Shown: positions 45,514-54,443, counted from the first letter of the stretch. The stretch: DNA of 64,000 nucleotides from Chryseobacterium angstadtii (GCF_001045465.1 NZ_LFND01000001.1:496001-560000), one strand, 5' to 3'. A program made the numbers and translations. Notes: generated by a model not told the origin, from the sequence alone.

Positions 45514-45547
45514 CTGATTAACAACCCAAACAACAACAAATATTAAA

Positions 45548-48500
45548 ATGGCAACAAACGAAACAACCAACAACGCTTCACAGACTCTTTTCAGATTTGT
45601 AAGCCTTAGAAATCCTCAATTAACAGAAACTAAAGCGATCAACTTAGGTTTCATTCACAGACCTCAACAAGGGCTAACCAGCTTTTTCGATTCTTACATC
45701 AATCCGGCTGATTCTGCTTTAAACAAATTCCAGGCTATGGAACGTGCTTCCAAGTCTTTCAATCCTGCCGGATTTGAAACGGAGCTTAAAATAGAAGAAG
45801 GAGGCTACGCAGAAGTTTTGAAAATAGGAAGAAAAATTTCAAAACAGGAAGCTTTGTCTCCGTCGGACGAAAGTACAGTGATCAATGCTTATGGAATCAC
45901 GACTAAAGATCAGCTCAGCACTTTATGGGACAATTTGATGTATCAAACCGCATCTCAAAATAATTTTTATGTAAAAGAAGCAGTAGCTCATATTTTAAAA
46001 GCCCTTCACTATGGATATGTATGCACACTTCAGTCAACGGACGAACTGGTAAAAGTAAACGGTTCTGATCTCAAGGCAAAAGCACTTGAAGCAAGAATTG
46101 TTCTTCCTATGAAGTTTTTCGGAGATGGCTACGAAGGTGAAAATTCCGGAACATCTGTTTCAAGCAAGGCATTCACTGTGGGAGAATCCGCTATCGGAAA
46201 AGATGCTATTAATGTCAGTACAAACGTTCTTTCTGTTCCTGCTAAAGAGCAATTAAAAGCTGAAGGAGAAAAAATTCTGGAACTTACGAACCTTAATTTA
46301 GAAAAAGACAGCTTAAATATTCTAAAATCTGAACTGGAAAAAACTCAGAAAATTTATCAAAAAGCAAGAAACAAAGCTTATGATGAGGCTTATAAAGAAT
46401 ATCTTGCCGCCAATCAGCCGGCTCTTGACAGATACAGAGCCCAACTGAAAGAAATTCAGGCCAGGATCACAAAGGACATGACAGAGCAGGAGATCAACGC
46501 CTTATATGCAGAGCTTGAAGAGCCTTCCATTCCTCCGTTTGTGTTCACCTATAAAGACGAAATCAATTTCGGGGATTTTACACAAATACTTTCATTGAAT
46601 TCTCTGAAGATCTTCGTTGACAAGTTTACAGCATTAACCAGCGGACAAAAACCTGAAGACGGCTTTGATTTCACAAAAATCAGTGTGGTATCCGACAGAA
46701 GGCTTCAGCTTGGAGGAGCAGTAGTTTCCATCACAGATGAGTTTGACACGTATCCTGAAGTTTTTGATAAAATTGATGAGGAGCATGCTGAAAAATCTCA
46801 GACTCTGTATAACAAAACGCCAGCTCAGGAGCAGACATTTGCCAGCCTTGGAGGAATCCTTGTTCCTGTAGCCGATTCTTTTACACAATATGCAGCTAAA
46901 ATAGCACCAAGATCATATTATTTAAAAGCAACTCCTCAGGGAAGTATTTTCGCAGGCAGTCAGGCCTATCTTACGTTCTATTATCAGGCAGAAAGCGCTG
47001 CATGGGGATTGGCTTCCGCTAAGTTATCAATCATTTCAGATGTAGGTAATTTTGATGAAAGCTATAACAACATCGAAGTAGTTGACAATAAGGTAACTCT
47101 TGCTTCAGTTATGGTCGGTAAGTTCAGCAAATACATCAGAAATGTCAAAATCAAAATCTACTTCAACAACGGTAAAGAAGCTACACTGGATCTTTCCGGA
47201 GTAGAGCCTAACCAGGCTTATACCGATGTTTTGTATGTGGAAGACATTAAAGATGAAACCGGAAATCCGGGCGGAGGCATTGAAAATCCAAAACCGGGAA
47301 CCTTCATTCCTAAACATTTCGGTGTAAAGAGATTGGGTATTGCAGATTATCTTAAAGTGGAGCAAAGCGTACATGCTTACGTTCCGGGAGAAGTCTCCAA
47401 TATTGAAAATGTGATGGCCAGCGAACTTCGTCATAAGTCTTCCGTAGCCAGAGATTATTCAGAAATCACCGATACTACTTCGGAATCTATTGAAACTGAA
47501 AAAATTTCTGACACTACAAAAGCGGACAGAAATGAAATGCAGACAGAAATCGCTCAGGAAATTAAAAAAGAACAGGCAATTACGGCCAGCACCAAATTTA
47601 CGTATGACACCAAAGTCATGAAGTACGAGATTGGGGGAACTTACGCCAACAATACTTCACAGCAGGACAGTACCAAGCAGGCGGTGAAAAAATCTCAGGA
47701 GATTACAGAACGTGCTATGGAACGTGTTCTTACCAAGATCAATAATGAACGTGTGCAGAAAATCATTAAAGAGTTTACCGAAACCAATGTTCATGAATTT
47801 GATAACAGAGGCCAGGCCAACCAGGAAAATCCTCAGCACATTACCGGAGTTTACAGATGGGTAGATAAGAAAATGAAAAACCAGATCTACAACTACGGCA
47901 AACGTACGATGTTCGAATTCATGATTCCGGAACCGGCAAGACTTCATACTTTGGCGACTGCCGTTTCAAAAGCGGACACGCTTACGGCTCCGGCAGATCC
48001 AAGAAGAGCAGAAAAACCATGGGGTATGGCAAGTGCTCAGGTGGCGACCAAAGATCAGATTGAATATTGGGCTAATATTTACAACGTGAAGCTTACTGAA
48101 TTGCCAAAATCTCCTATCAATCTTATTTTAGGAAAGCAATGGGAGAAAGTAGACGGAAATGAGGAATACAGACACAGAACGATCGACATTCCTGTGAACT
48201 ACGAAGCCAGCAGCGTAAAAATGTTCTATGGTTTTGAAAGAAACAGAAGAGGAACAAGTACCCTTTATACCAGCAACTTTGCAGGAGGAATGGTGCCTTT
48301 CTCAACCGGAGGAAATTCAATAGACGCTACAGCCTTTTTCACACCTCAGAACGTCACAGGCTCTTATGATTTCGTATACAAATGCAGCAACATTGATTCT
48401 GTAAACATTGCTTTCGAAATTACGTGTAAACTTTCCCAGGCATTTATGAAATCATGGATTCAGGAGAACTTCACAGCCATTATCAAGGCTTATGACGAAG

Positions 48501-49282
48501 CGTATGCTGTTTTCCTGGAAAAACAAAAGGAACTGCAGGACAAAGCAAAAGAAGAAGAGGCAGCCAACAAAGAAAAGCTTGGAAATTTCTACCGTGAAAT
48601 GGAATCTGTTATTCTGAAACACAACTGTATCGCTTACCTTCTTCAGGATTATCTGACTACTTTAGGACAATCATTCACTTCAGGAAGCCAGATGAGTGAT
48701 TTCAAAGTGATTCTGAGCGAAAATCTTGAGCAGTACACCGCTTTGGCCAAGTTCATGGAACAGGCGTTTGAATGGAGCATCATGGATTATACCTTCTACC
48801 CATATTACTGGGCAGACAGAAAGAAATGGCAGGAAATGTATCTGACACAAAGTGCAGATCCATTGTTCAGAAATTTTCTTCAGGCAGGTATGGCCAGAGT
48901 GATCGTAACGGTGAAACCAGGATTTGAAGATGCTGTACAGTTCTTTATGAGCACCGGAAAAATCTGGAACGGAGGAGAAGTTCCTGTCATCGGAGATCCT
49001 TTGTACATGTCTATCGTAGACGAATTGAGAAAACCAACGGGCGAAGCTCAGGGTAAATTCTGGATCACAAGAATTCCTACTACATTGACCATCCTTCAGG
49101 CTAAATCTGTAGGTCTGGAAGTAGAACAGGCCCTTCCGATCTTCCCTGAAGACGATCCTAAGAATTGTGAGAATCCGAAAGAGTTGGAAACTAAGAGTCC
49201 GTTTAAACTCGCCGATACACAGCTTCAGCATGGAGGTGCCACCTCAACCTTACCTAAGGAACTGACAACAATTTTTAAATAA
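45548..49282 (+). CDS. Giant 1244-residue protein of unknown family
   Basis: I do not recognise a named family. There is no signal peptide or obvious membrane helix. Visible parts: an N-terminal ~240-residue globular region; a charged coiled coil (about 245-325); a beta-rich region (about 330-580); a block near 595-620 (DYLKVEQSVHAYVPGEVSNI) followed by a Thr/Ser/Glu-rich helical stretch (625-700); a second coiled coil near 985-1010 (EKQKELQDKAKEEEAANKEK); and an aromatic-rich C-terminal domain (FYPYYWADRKKWQEM; GMARVIVTVKPGFEDAVQFF). The size and coiled coils suggest a structural or pore-like component. It ends the main transcript at a strong terminator. Confidence 0.75.
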   Translation: MATNETTNNASQTLFRFVSLRNPQLTETKAINLGFIHRPQQGLTSFFDSYINPADSALNKFQAMERASKSFNPAGFETELKIEEGGYAEVLKIGRKISKQEALSPSDESTVINAYGITTKDQLSTLWDNLMYQTASQNNFYVKEAVAHILKALHYGYVCTLQSTDELVKVNGSDLKAKALEARIVLPMKFFGDGYEGENSGTSVSSKAFTVGESAIGKDAINVSTNVLSVPAKEQLKAEGEKILELTNLNLEKDSLNILKSELEKTQKIYQKARNKAYDEAYKEYLAANQPALDRYRAQLKEIQARITKDMTEQEINALYAELEEPSIPPFVFTYKDEINFGDFTQILSLNSLKIFVDKFTALTSGQKPEDGFDFTKISVVSDRRLQLGGAVVSITDEFDTYPEVFDKIDEEHAEKSQTLYNKTPAQEQTFASLGGILVPVADSFTQYAAKIAPRSYYLKATPQGSIFAGSQAYLTFYYQAESAAWGLASAKLSIISDVGNFDESYNNIEVVDNKVTLASVMVGKFSKYIRNVKIKIYFNNGKEATLDLSGVEPNQAYTDVLYVEDIKDETGNPGGGIENPKPGTFIPKHFGVKRLGIADYLKVEQSVHAYVPGEVSNIENVMASELRHKSSVARDYSEITDTTSESIETEKISDTTKADRNEMQTEIAQEIKKEQAITASTKFTYDTKVMKYEIGGTYANNTSQQDSTKQAVKKSQEITERAMERVLTKINNERVQKIIKEFTETNVHEFDNRGQANQENPQHITGVYRWVDKKMKNQIYNYGKRTMFEFMIPEPARLHTLATAVSKADTLTAPADPRRAEKPWGMASAQVATKDQIEYWANIYNVKLTELPKSPINLILGKQWEKVDGNEEYRHRTIDIPVNYEASSVKMFYGFERNRRGTSTLYTSNFAGGMVPFSTGGNSIDATAFFTPQNVTGSYDFVYKCSNIDSVNIAFEITCKLSQAFMKSWIQENFTAIIKAYDEAYAVFLEKQKELQDKAKEEEAANKEKLGNFYREMESVILKHNCIAYLLQDYLTTLGQSFTSGSQMSDFKVILSENLEQYTALAKFMEQAFEWSIMDYTFYPYYWADRKKWQEMYLTQSADPLFRNFLQAGMARVIVTVKPGFEDAVQFFMSTGKIWNGGEVPVIGDPLYMSIVDELRKPTGEAQGKFWITRIPTTLTILQAKSVGLEVEQALPIFPEDDPKNCENPKELETKSPFKLADTQLQHGGATSTLPKELTTIFK

Positions 49283-49290
49283 TTTCAGAA

Positions 49291-49320
49291 TTGGCGGTTG
49301 TAAAAGACCGCCAGTTTTTT
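49291..49320 (+). terminator. Intrinsic terminator after the giant-protein gene
   Basis: TGGCGGT (49292-49298) pairs with ACCGCCA (49307-49313), followed by T6. The next gene starts 23 bp later without a visible promoter box, so it may depend on read-through. Confidence 0.88.
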
Positions 49321-49342
49321 ATAACCAATTAAATTAAAAATC

Positions 49343-50353
49343 ATGTATAATTACAGACCTATAGGAGTTTATGGTGCAAAAACGATGGCAGACGAGGAAA
49401 GGCTTGATAAAATGAAACCAGATGAAGAAGATTTGGAGCAGCAGATCAAAAAAACAGGCAAAAATTTACTCATTGTATTAGAGTCTGATGGAAAAGACCA
49501 ATTTGACGATACTCACAATAACATCTGGCTGGTAAGACATATTCCTTCTTTTGCTAATTATGAGAGTTTTGCAGAACTTGCCAAGAAATATAAATTTAAG
49601 AATATTGCCATAGTTCATCATGGTAATACATATTCAGACCATACTGTAAGAGATGCTATAAAAGTAATTCTTCATTATCAGGATTTCCAAATTCTAGGAG
49701 AAGCTTTTAAAAAAATGGAAACCAAAGATATTACTGAACTTGACGAGAAATATTTTGAAAGTTTCAGAAAAGAATGTGACAAAATACAAAATGGAGTCTA
49801 CGAGCTGAGACACGTTAAATCTTACCTAAGCCTGCGCTTATTGTTAAATACGATTCAGGATAATTTCTCTTTCTTTTCCATAGCTTGTAACGAAGCTGAT
49901 GATAAGGAATATCTATATGAAATGGCAAAAATGACCAATAAAAAAATAAAGATTTTTGCCAATTCCAATTTTACGCAAATTGAAATCAGCAGAAAATTTC
50001 CAGTAAACAATCCATTTGTTATAAACTTCGGATCAATTCTGAACTGTTTTCTGACTACAGGAAGCTCATGGATTAATTCCAACGGATGGTCATATATAAA
50101 TACCTCTTCAAATAAGATTACAGTTACAAAGCAAGATCTTTGGCTCTACAGTATAGGAGCAAAAGTTTATGAGCTTGTTGACAGAACTGCCGTTCTTACT
50201 CCTGAACAGACAAAGAAAATAGATGAATACCAGATTTACTATTCAAAAAAATTTAAAATAGGATATAGTAAAGCAAAAGGAAGTGCTGTTTATGACCAGC
50301 TCATTAAACAAATCATAAAGGATAATCCAGGAATACCATTAATCCCTAAATAA
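49343..50353 (+). CDS. Putative clan CD (caspase/CHAT-like) cysteine peptidase
   Basis: A 336-residue protein I cannot place by overall similarity, but it has the two catalytic motifs of caspase-fold peptidases in the right order. His93-Gly94 follows a hydrophobic strand (KNIAIVHHGN), and Cys182 follows another (FSFFSIACNEADD). Upstream, NLLIVLESDG reads as a first core strand. No signal peptide is present. It lies between the giant-protein terminator and the WYL regulator. CHAT and caspase-like proteases are frequent effectors in bacterial conflict systems. The assignment rests on motif reading alone. Confidence 0.5.
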   Translation: MYNYRPIGVYGAKTMADEERLDKMKPDEEDLEQQIKKTGKNLLIVLESDGKDQFDDTHNNIWLVRHIPSFANYESFAELAKKYKFKNIAIVHHGNTYSDHTVRDAIKVILHYQDFQILGEAFKKMETKDITELDEKYFESFRKECDKIQNGVYELRHVKSYLSLRLLLNTIQDNFSFFSIACNEADDKEYLYEMAKMTNKKIKIFANSNFTQIEISRKFPVNNPFVINFGSILNCFLTTGSSWINSNGWSYINTSSNKITVTKQDLWLYSIGAKVYELVDRTAVLTPEQTKKIDEYQIYYSKKFKIGYSKAKGSAVYDQLIKQIIKDNPGIPLIPK

Positions 50354-50377
50354 TATTTCATTAATCCCAATTTATAG

Positions 50378-50407
50378 AGCCGCAACGAAAATTGCGGCTT
50401 TTCTTTT
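50378..50407 (+). terminator. Intrinsic terminator after the caspase-like gene
   Basis: AGCCGCAA (50378-50385) pairs with TTGCGGCT (50392-50399), followed by TTTCTTTT. Confidence 0.88.
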
Positions 50408-50423
50408 CTATAAAAAATTAAAA

Positions 50424-50459
50424 CACGACACGTTTTGTCGCATTAAGCCTATATATTTG
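50424..50459 (+). promoter_or_regulatory. Dyad site plus -7 box, unit 5 (WYL regulator)
   Basis: CACGACACGTTTTGTCG (50424-50440) with a perfect CGACA-N5-TGTCG dyad, an 11-bp spacer and TATATTTG (50452-50459). The regulator's ATG is 55 bp downstream. Confidence 0.85.
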
Positions 50460-50514
50460 TCTTATAAAATTTTACCATGAAACGCAGCCATGCTGCCTTA
50501 TAAATTATAGACGA

Positions 50515-51447
50515 ATGAAAAAAGATTTTTATCTGACGAGATATGCCTTAATTATTAAAAGATTAGAAAGTTCTCCGGCTACCTATTCCCAGCTGGAGAA
50601 CTATCTTCTCAACTCTTTCGAATTCCAGGATGCAGAGATCAAAAGCTATTCTATCCGTACGCTGCAAAGGGATATCCGGGAAATTTCCGATCTTTTTAAC
50701 CTTTCCATTCACAACAAAAAGAAGGGAGACAACCGGTATTATATTGAAAGCCGCCCCATTATGGAAGTGGACGAGTATAATCAGAAGCTTTTGGAATCTT
50801 TCCAGGTAAGCAATGCCCTGAATCTTCATCCTGATTTTTCAAATTTTATCTTTTTTGAAAGCAGAAAACCCACCGGAATAGAACATTTTTATGATCTATT
50901 CTTCGCCATCCGCAATAAAAGAGTAGTCAGCTTTGAGCATTACAATTACAAAAATAAAATGATGACTTCCCGGAAAGTCCATCCCCTGGCTTTAAAAGAA
51001 TCTAAGGACAGATGGTACCTCATCGCTATTGATACCAAAGACAAAGTATTGAAGTCTTTCGGTTTGGACAGAGTGAACTATCTGGATGTGAGCGACAACA
51101 AATTCCGCGAAAAGTACAATTACAATTTCAGGGAGCATTTTAAAAATGCTTTCGGCGTTATGAATCTTGCAGAGCAAAAGCCTCAGAATATCGTTATGAA
51201 ATGCAGCAGACATCAGGGTGAATACATCAGAAGTTTTCCGCTTCACCAGTCTCAGAAAGAAACAAAGGAAACACCGGATGAGATCTATTTTGAGTTTTTC
51301 CTCCACCCTACCTACGATTTTATGCAGGAAATTCTTTCATATGGAAAAGAAGTGACAGTTCTGGAACCGAAAGCTTTAGTTGACGACATACGCACCCATC
51401 TTCAGGAGTCTCTGAACCGTTATATTGAAGATAATACCCAAGCATAA
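50515..51447 (+). CDS. WYL-domain transcriptional regulator
   Basis: A 310-residue regulator with an N-terminal winged helix-turn-helix (about 5-75; SYSIRTLQRDIREISDLFNL is the recognition region) and a central WYL domain (about 125-200; RKVHPLALKESKDRWYLIAI and FGLDRVNYLDV). A C-terminal extension follows. WYL proteins often sense nucleic acids or nucleotide ligands and control defence or DNA-damage responses (PafBC, DriD, BrxR). Its promoter carries the same dyad as four upstream units, so it is the best candidate for the cluster's regulator, with autoregulation. Confidence 0.9.
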   Translation: MKKDFYLTRYALIIKRLESSPATYSQLENYLLNSFEFQDAEIKSYSIRTLQRDIREISDLFNLSIHNKKKGDNRYYIESRPIMEVDEYNQKLLESFQVSNALNLHPDFSNFIFFESRKPTGIEHFYDLFFAIRNKRVVSFEHYNYKNKMMTSRKVHPLALKESKDRWYLIAIDTKDKVLKSFGLDRVNYLDVSDNKFREKYNYNFREHFKNAFGVMNLAEQKPQNIVMKCSRHQGEYIRSFPLHQSQKETKETPDEIYFEFFLHPTYDFMQEILSYGKEVTVLEPKALVDDIRTHLQESLNRYIEDNTQA

Positions 51448-51490
51448 AAAAGCTGATATTTTTTGATTATATTTACATAAATATACTCTT

Positions 51491-52117
51491 TTGAAAGCTC
51501 TATTTCTCTATCTGTTCTGCCTTATTTCTTCATTTTGCTTTTCACAGCAGAAGGAAGAATTCCGGAATGTGAAAAACTATTACAACCAACACCGGAATAT
51601 GCTGAATACGGAGTTCAAAAAGAAATTTGACCTAGAATCAGATTCCTTCAGAAAAGCCAGTATAAAGCTTGACTATGTTCTTTTTATGAAAAAAATGGAC
51701 AGCATTGAAAATGTAGCAATGATCGGAGCTTTGTTAAGGGTGAGAAATCTGGAAGATTTACAGGCTTTAAAAAATCCTAAAAGCATCTCTGAAAATAGTA
51801 CCGAAAAACCTGTTGTTTTTGAGAAAGCCGCTGATTACCCCGGAGGCTTCAATACATTGAGACAGGAAATTGCCAACATCTTTTATACGCCCGCCGTTTA
51901 CTCTGTGGCCAAAACCGTAAAAACAGATGTGGCTTTTATTGTAGAGAAAGACGGAAGCATCAGCAATGTTCACGCAAATGGTGATAATTTCACATTCAAC
52001 CGGCAGGCCGAGATTGCAATGTATTCTGTTTCGGAAAAATTTTCTCCGGCAATCATCAATGGAGATCCGGTAAGACACAGCCTGAGACTTCCTTTAACTT
52101 TAACAATTGAAGATTAA
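51491..52117 (+). CDS. Secreted protein with TonB C-terminal-like domain, TTG start
   Basis: A 208-residue protein with a signal peptide (MKALFLYLFCLISSFCFSQ). It must start at the TTG at 51491: the frame is closed by a stop 25 bp upstream and no ATG lies between. The C-terminal half (about 110-208; VAFIVEKDGSISNVHANGDN; EIAMYSVSEKFSPAIINGDP) looks like the TonB_C domain of energy-transducer proteins, but there is no membrane anchor beyond the signal peptide, so it is not a working TonB. tadA follows with no gap. Confidence 0.75.
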   Translation: MKALFLYLFCLISSFCFSQQKEEFRNVKNYYNQHRNMLNTEFKKKFDLESDSFRKASIKLDYVLFMKKMDSIENVAMIGALLRVRNLEDLQALKNPKSISENSTEKPVVFEKAADYPGGFNTLRQEIANIFYTPAVYSVAKTVKTDVAFIVEKDGSISNVHANGDNFTFNRQAEIAMYSVSEKFSPAIINGDPVRHSLRLPLTLTIED

Positions 52118-52549
52118 ATGTTTACCGACGAATATTATATGAAAATGGCCCTGCAGGAAGCAGAAGCCGCCTTAGAAAAAGATGAGGTTCCCATCGGATG
52201 TGTGATTGTATCCAACAACCGTATTATTGCAAGAGCCCACAACCTTACCGAAACATTAAATGACGTGACAGCCCACGCAGAAATGCAGGCCATCACTTCC
52301 GCCGCCAATTTCCTGGGAGGAAAATATTTAATTAACTGTACACTTTATGTTACCCTTGAGCCTTGCGTCATGTGCTCAGGAGCTTTGGCCTGGTCACAGA
52401 TCTCAAAAGTGGTGATAGGAGCCAGAGACGAACAGAGAGGATTTATCAATAAACACCTTTCTCTGCATCCGAAAACTGAAATGGTAACGGGAATAATGGA
52501 GCAGGAATGCTCTGGAATTGTGAAGGCGTTTTTTAAAAGTAAGAGGTAG
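52118..52549 (+). CDS. tadA: tRNA-specific adenosine deaminase
   Basis: Converts adenosine 34 of tRNA-Arg to inosine. The 143-residue protein has the deaminase zinc site: His53-Ala-Glu55 (AHAEMQAI) and Cys83/Cys86 (EPCVMCSGAL). The N-terminus (DEYYMKMALQEAEAA) and C-terminus are typical of TadA. Its ATG directly follows the upstream stop codon, so the two genes are translationally coupled. Confidence 0.93.
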   Translation: MFTDEYYMKMALQEAEAALEKDEVPIGCVIVSNNRIIARAHNLTETLNDVTAHAEMQAITSAANFLGGKYLINCTLYVTLEPCVMCSGALAWSQISKVVIGARDEQRGFINKHLSLHPKTEMVTGIMEQECSGIVKAFFKSKR

Positions 52550-52550
52550 T

Positions 52551-52712
52551 GCGGGTTTCGGGATAAGAGGTACGGGTTTGGGAGTCGGAGTGTTTTAGGG
52601 TTTGAGAGCTTATGGATGCGTGTTACGGAGTGCTGTATTGGAATGTTTCACATTTACATTTCACTTACGGAGCAAAATTCACCATTCACATTTCCTAATC
52701 TTGATCTCTGCC
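52551..52712 (+). repeat. ~165-bp dispersed intergenic repeat, forward copy
   Basis: Begins GCGGGTTTCGGGATAAGAGG and ends near CCTAATCTTGATCTCTGCCT. The inverse copy is at 56952-57116. The right half (GTTTCACATTTACATTTCAC onward) is the best conserved, around 85-90 percent identical by eye. Confidence 0.8.
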
Positions 52713-52723
52713 TAATGCCTTCC

Positions 52724-53875
52724 TTACTCTGCATCTTCAATAGCTGCATGGAAAAGAGGTTGTAAAGCATTCATCTTTCGCCAGTTCAGTTCTTTGCCCG
52801 TTATGGTATATTCTCCGAAACGAAGCGTGAGCAGGCTGTCTTTTTTATGATATACATAATCAACCTTTGTCTTTCTGTTCCTGTCATCTTCAAGGATAAG
52901 ATGGTCTTTTGCATCGAAGGTATAATGAAAATCCGTCATTCTTTCGTTTTTATCCATCAGAATAAGATAACTGTTCCGGTGAAAGAAGACATACTGAATA
53001 TCTGAATTTTCATCGAGGTTTCTAAAAGCTCCATGAAGGAAAGGTCTTTCCGCCCTATCATCATTATAATTTCCGGTATTGACATAAGGAAAAAGAATAG
53101 CAGCCAGTGAAAGTCCTACAAAAGCCGTTTTAAAAAAGACCCAAAAAGGCTGAAGTTTGCTATCAGTTTCCTTGTTTACTTTCAATCTTGTTTCCTGTTT
53201 TAGAATGAAAAAGCGGTACAGCGGAATCCATTCATCGTTTAAAGCAAAAAGAACCATGGAAAGCAAGACCGCGGAGAAGAGCTTAACCGAAATATCAAAA
53301 CCAATATTGATTAAAAATATGTTGATTAAAATTCCCGCAGACAACAGCAGTCCCGGAATTCTGGTGGTACGGAAAAGGATCAGCAGTGCAGCCAAAAGCT
53401 CCAAAACTCCTGCAGATATTGAATAAAAACGGGAAGTCCCCATTGTACTCCAGAAGAGGATATCTTTATGCAGATTTCCGAAACGGGAATACAGAATATT
53501 GGGCTCAGGAAGATAGAATTGGGCTTTAAAAACCTTATCAAAACCATATTCCATAAGAACTACAGCAAGATATAAAACGATAATTTCTTTAGAATAATAA
53601 AGAATCTTCCCTATATATTTCCTTCTTATTAAAACTGTCGTTAAAAGAGATAGTATAAGCAAGACAGCTGTCAGAACAAACATAGAAATACTGTCGGATG
53701 AAAAGTCTGTTCTTACATGATTTCTCTTAAAAACATTAGCAACCAGCCATTCCGTAAGATCTCCCCAGAAAAACAGAGTTGTTTCTTTCTGAAAACTTCC
53801 CATAAAACTCAACGGAAAGAACAAAATAAAAAGCAGAAAGAAAATCCCGGTTCCCGACAGAATTTTACTTTTCAT
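52724..53875 (-). CDS. DoxX-like multi-pass membrane protein
   Basis: A 383-residue inner-membrane protein with about seven hydrophobic helices in residues 5-260. The YYSKEIIVLYLAVVLMEYGF, GVLELLAALLILFRTTRIPG layout resembles the DoxX superfamily. A soluble C-terminal domain (about 270-383) follows. The role is unknown. Its start overlaps the end of the upstream 192-aa gene by 11 bp, so the two are coupled. Confidence 0.7.
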   Translation of the reverse strand: MKSKILSGTGIFFLLFILFFPLSFMGSFQKETTLFFWGDLTEWLVANVFKRNHVRTDFSSDSISMFVLTAVLLILSLLTTVLIRRKYIGKILYYSKEIIVLYLAVVLMEYGFDKVFKAQFYLPEPNILYSRFGNLHKDILFWSTMGTSRFYSISAGVLELLAALLILFRTTRIPGLLLSAGILINIFLINIGFDISVKLFSAVLLSMVLFALNDEWIPLYRFFILKQETRLKVNKETDSKLQPFWVFFKTAFVGLSLAAILFPYVNTGNYNDDRAERPFLHGAFRNLDENSDIQYVFFHRNSYLILMDKNERMTDFHYTFDAKDHLILEDDRNRKTKVDYVYHKKDSLLTLRFGEYTITGKELNWRKMNALQPLFHAAIEDAE

Positions 53876-54443
53876 GATTCTTCTTATTCTTTTTCCAGGT
53901 GTAAAACCCTGATGCTCCTGAAATCATCAAAATGCCAACCAGAAGACCTCCAGATACTTTTTTTGATTTCTCTTTCGTCGGCTTAGCTTCTTTTACAGGT
54001 TTAATTTCTTTATAGGATTTATTTTTTTGATCATATTCAACGAAAACAACACTGTCCATATCATTGACAAAGTAGTAATATTTCTTCAGCACATTTTTTA
54101 CGCTGTCAATATTTTTCTTTGAGAAAAGGGTTTGATTCCGAACAATCTCTCTTCCCGGTTCCCATACTCTTTTCTTCCCATCCGTTGCAATTTTCCGTGC
54201 AGAACTGGTCACCAGAATACTTTCATTATCGTTAAGAATGATGACGGAATCCAGCTTCGCATCTCTTACATATCTTTGCGGAACTACCCCAAGATTGGAT
54301 GAGTTGACATCGAAAAGATTTTCAGAAACGGCTGTATTGAAATGGGCAGAATTTCCGCTGTGGCTTTTAAAAGCAATTAATTTAGTCTGTGAGAAAAGAA
54401 ATGTACAGAGGGTAATCGCAAAAAAAGAATAGATTGTTTTCAT
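53865..54443 (-). CDS. Membrane-anchored exported protein of unknown function
   Basis: A 192-residue protein with a signal peptide (MKTIYSFFAITLCTFLFSQ), a periplasmic domain (about 20-145), a Lys/Pro/Glu-rich linker and a C-terminal membrane helix (GGLLVGILMISGASGFYTW) ending in Lys/Asn residues. The anchor leaves the domain on the periplasmic side of the inner membrane. It overlaps the DoxX-like gene by 11 bp, suggesting a joint function. I know no family. Confidence 0.7.
   Translation of the reverse strand: MKTIYSFFAITLCTFLFSQTKLIAFKSHSGNSAHFNTAVSENLFDVNSSNLGVVPQRYVRDAKLDSVIILNDNESILVTSSARKIATDGKKRVWEPGREIVRNQTLFSKKNIDSVKNVLKKYYYFVNDMDSVVFVEYDQKNKSYKEIKPVKEAKPTKEKSKKVSGGLLVGILMISGASGFYTWKKNKKNHEK

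Noticed and set aside
48680..49231. A 183-codon minus-strand frame
   Set aside because: It is antisense to the giant protein gene and shows only composition expected of a shadow frame.
41010..51447. Complete contractile injection system or tailocin
   Set aside because: No sheath, tube, baseplate, spike or ATPase genes are visible; only fibre-like proteins and a lysin-like peptidase are present.
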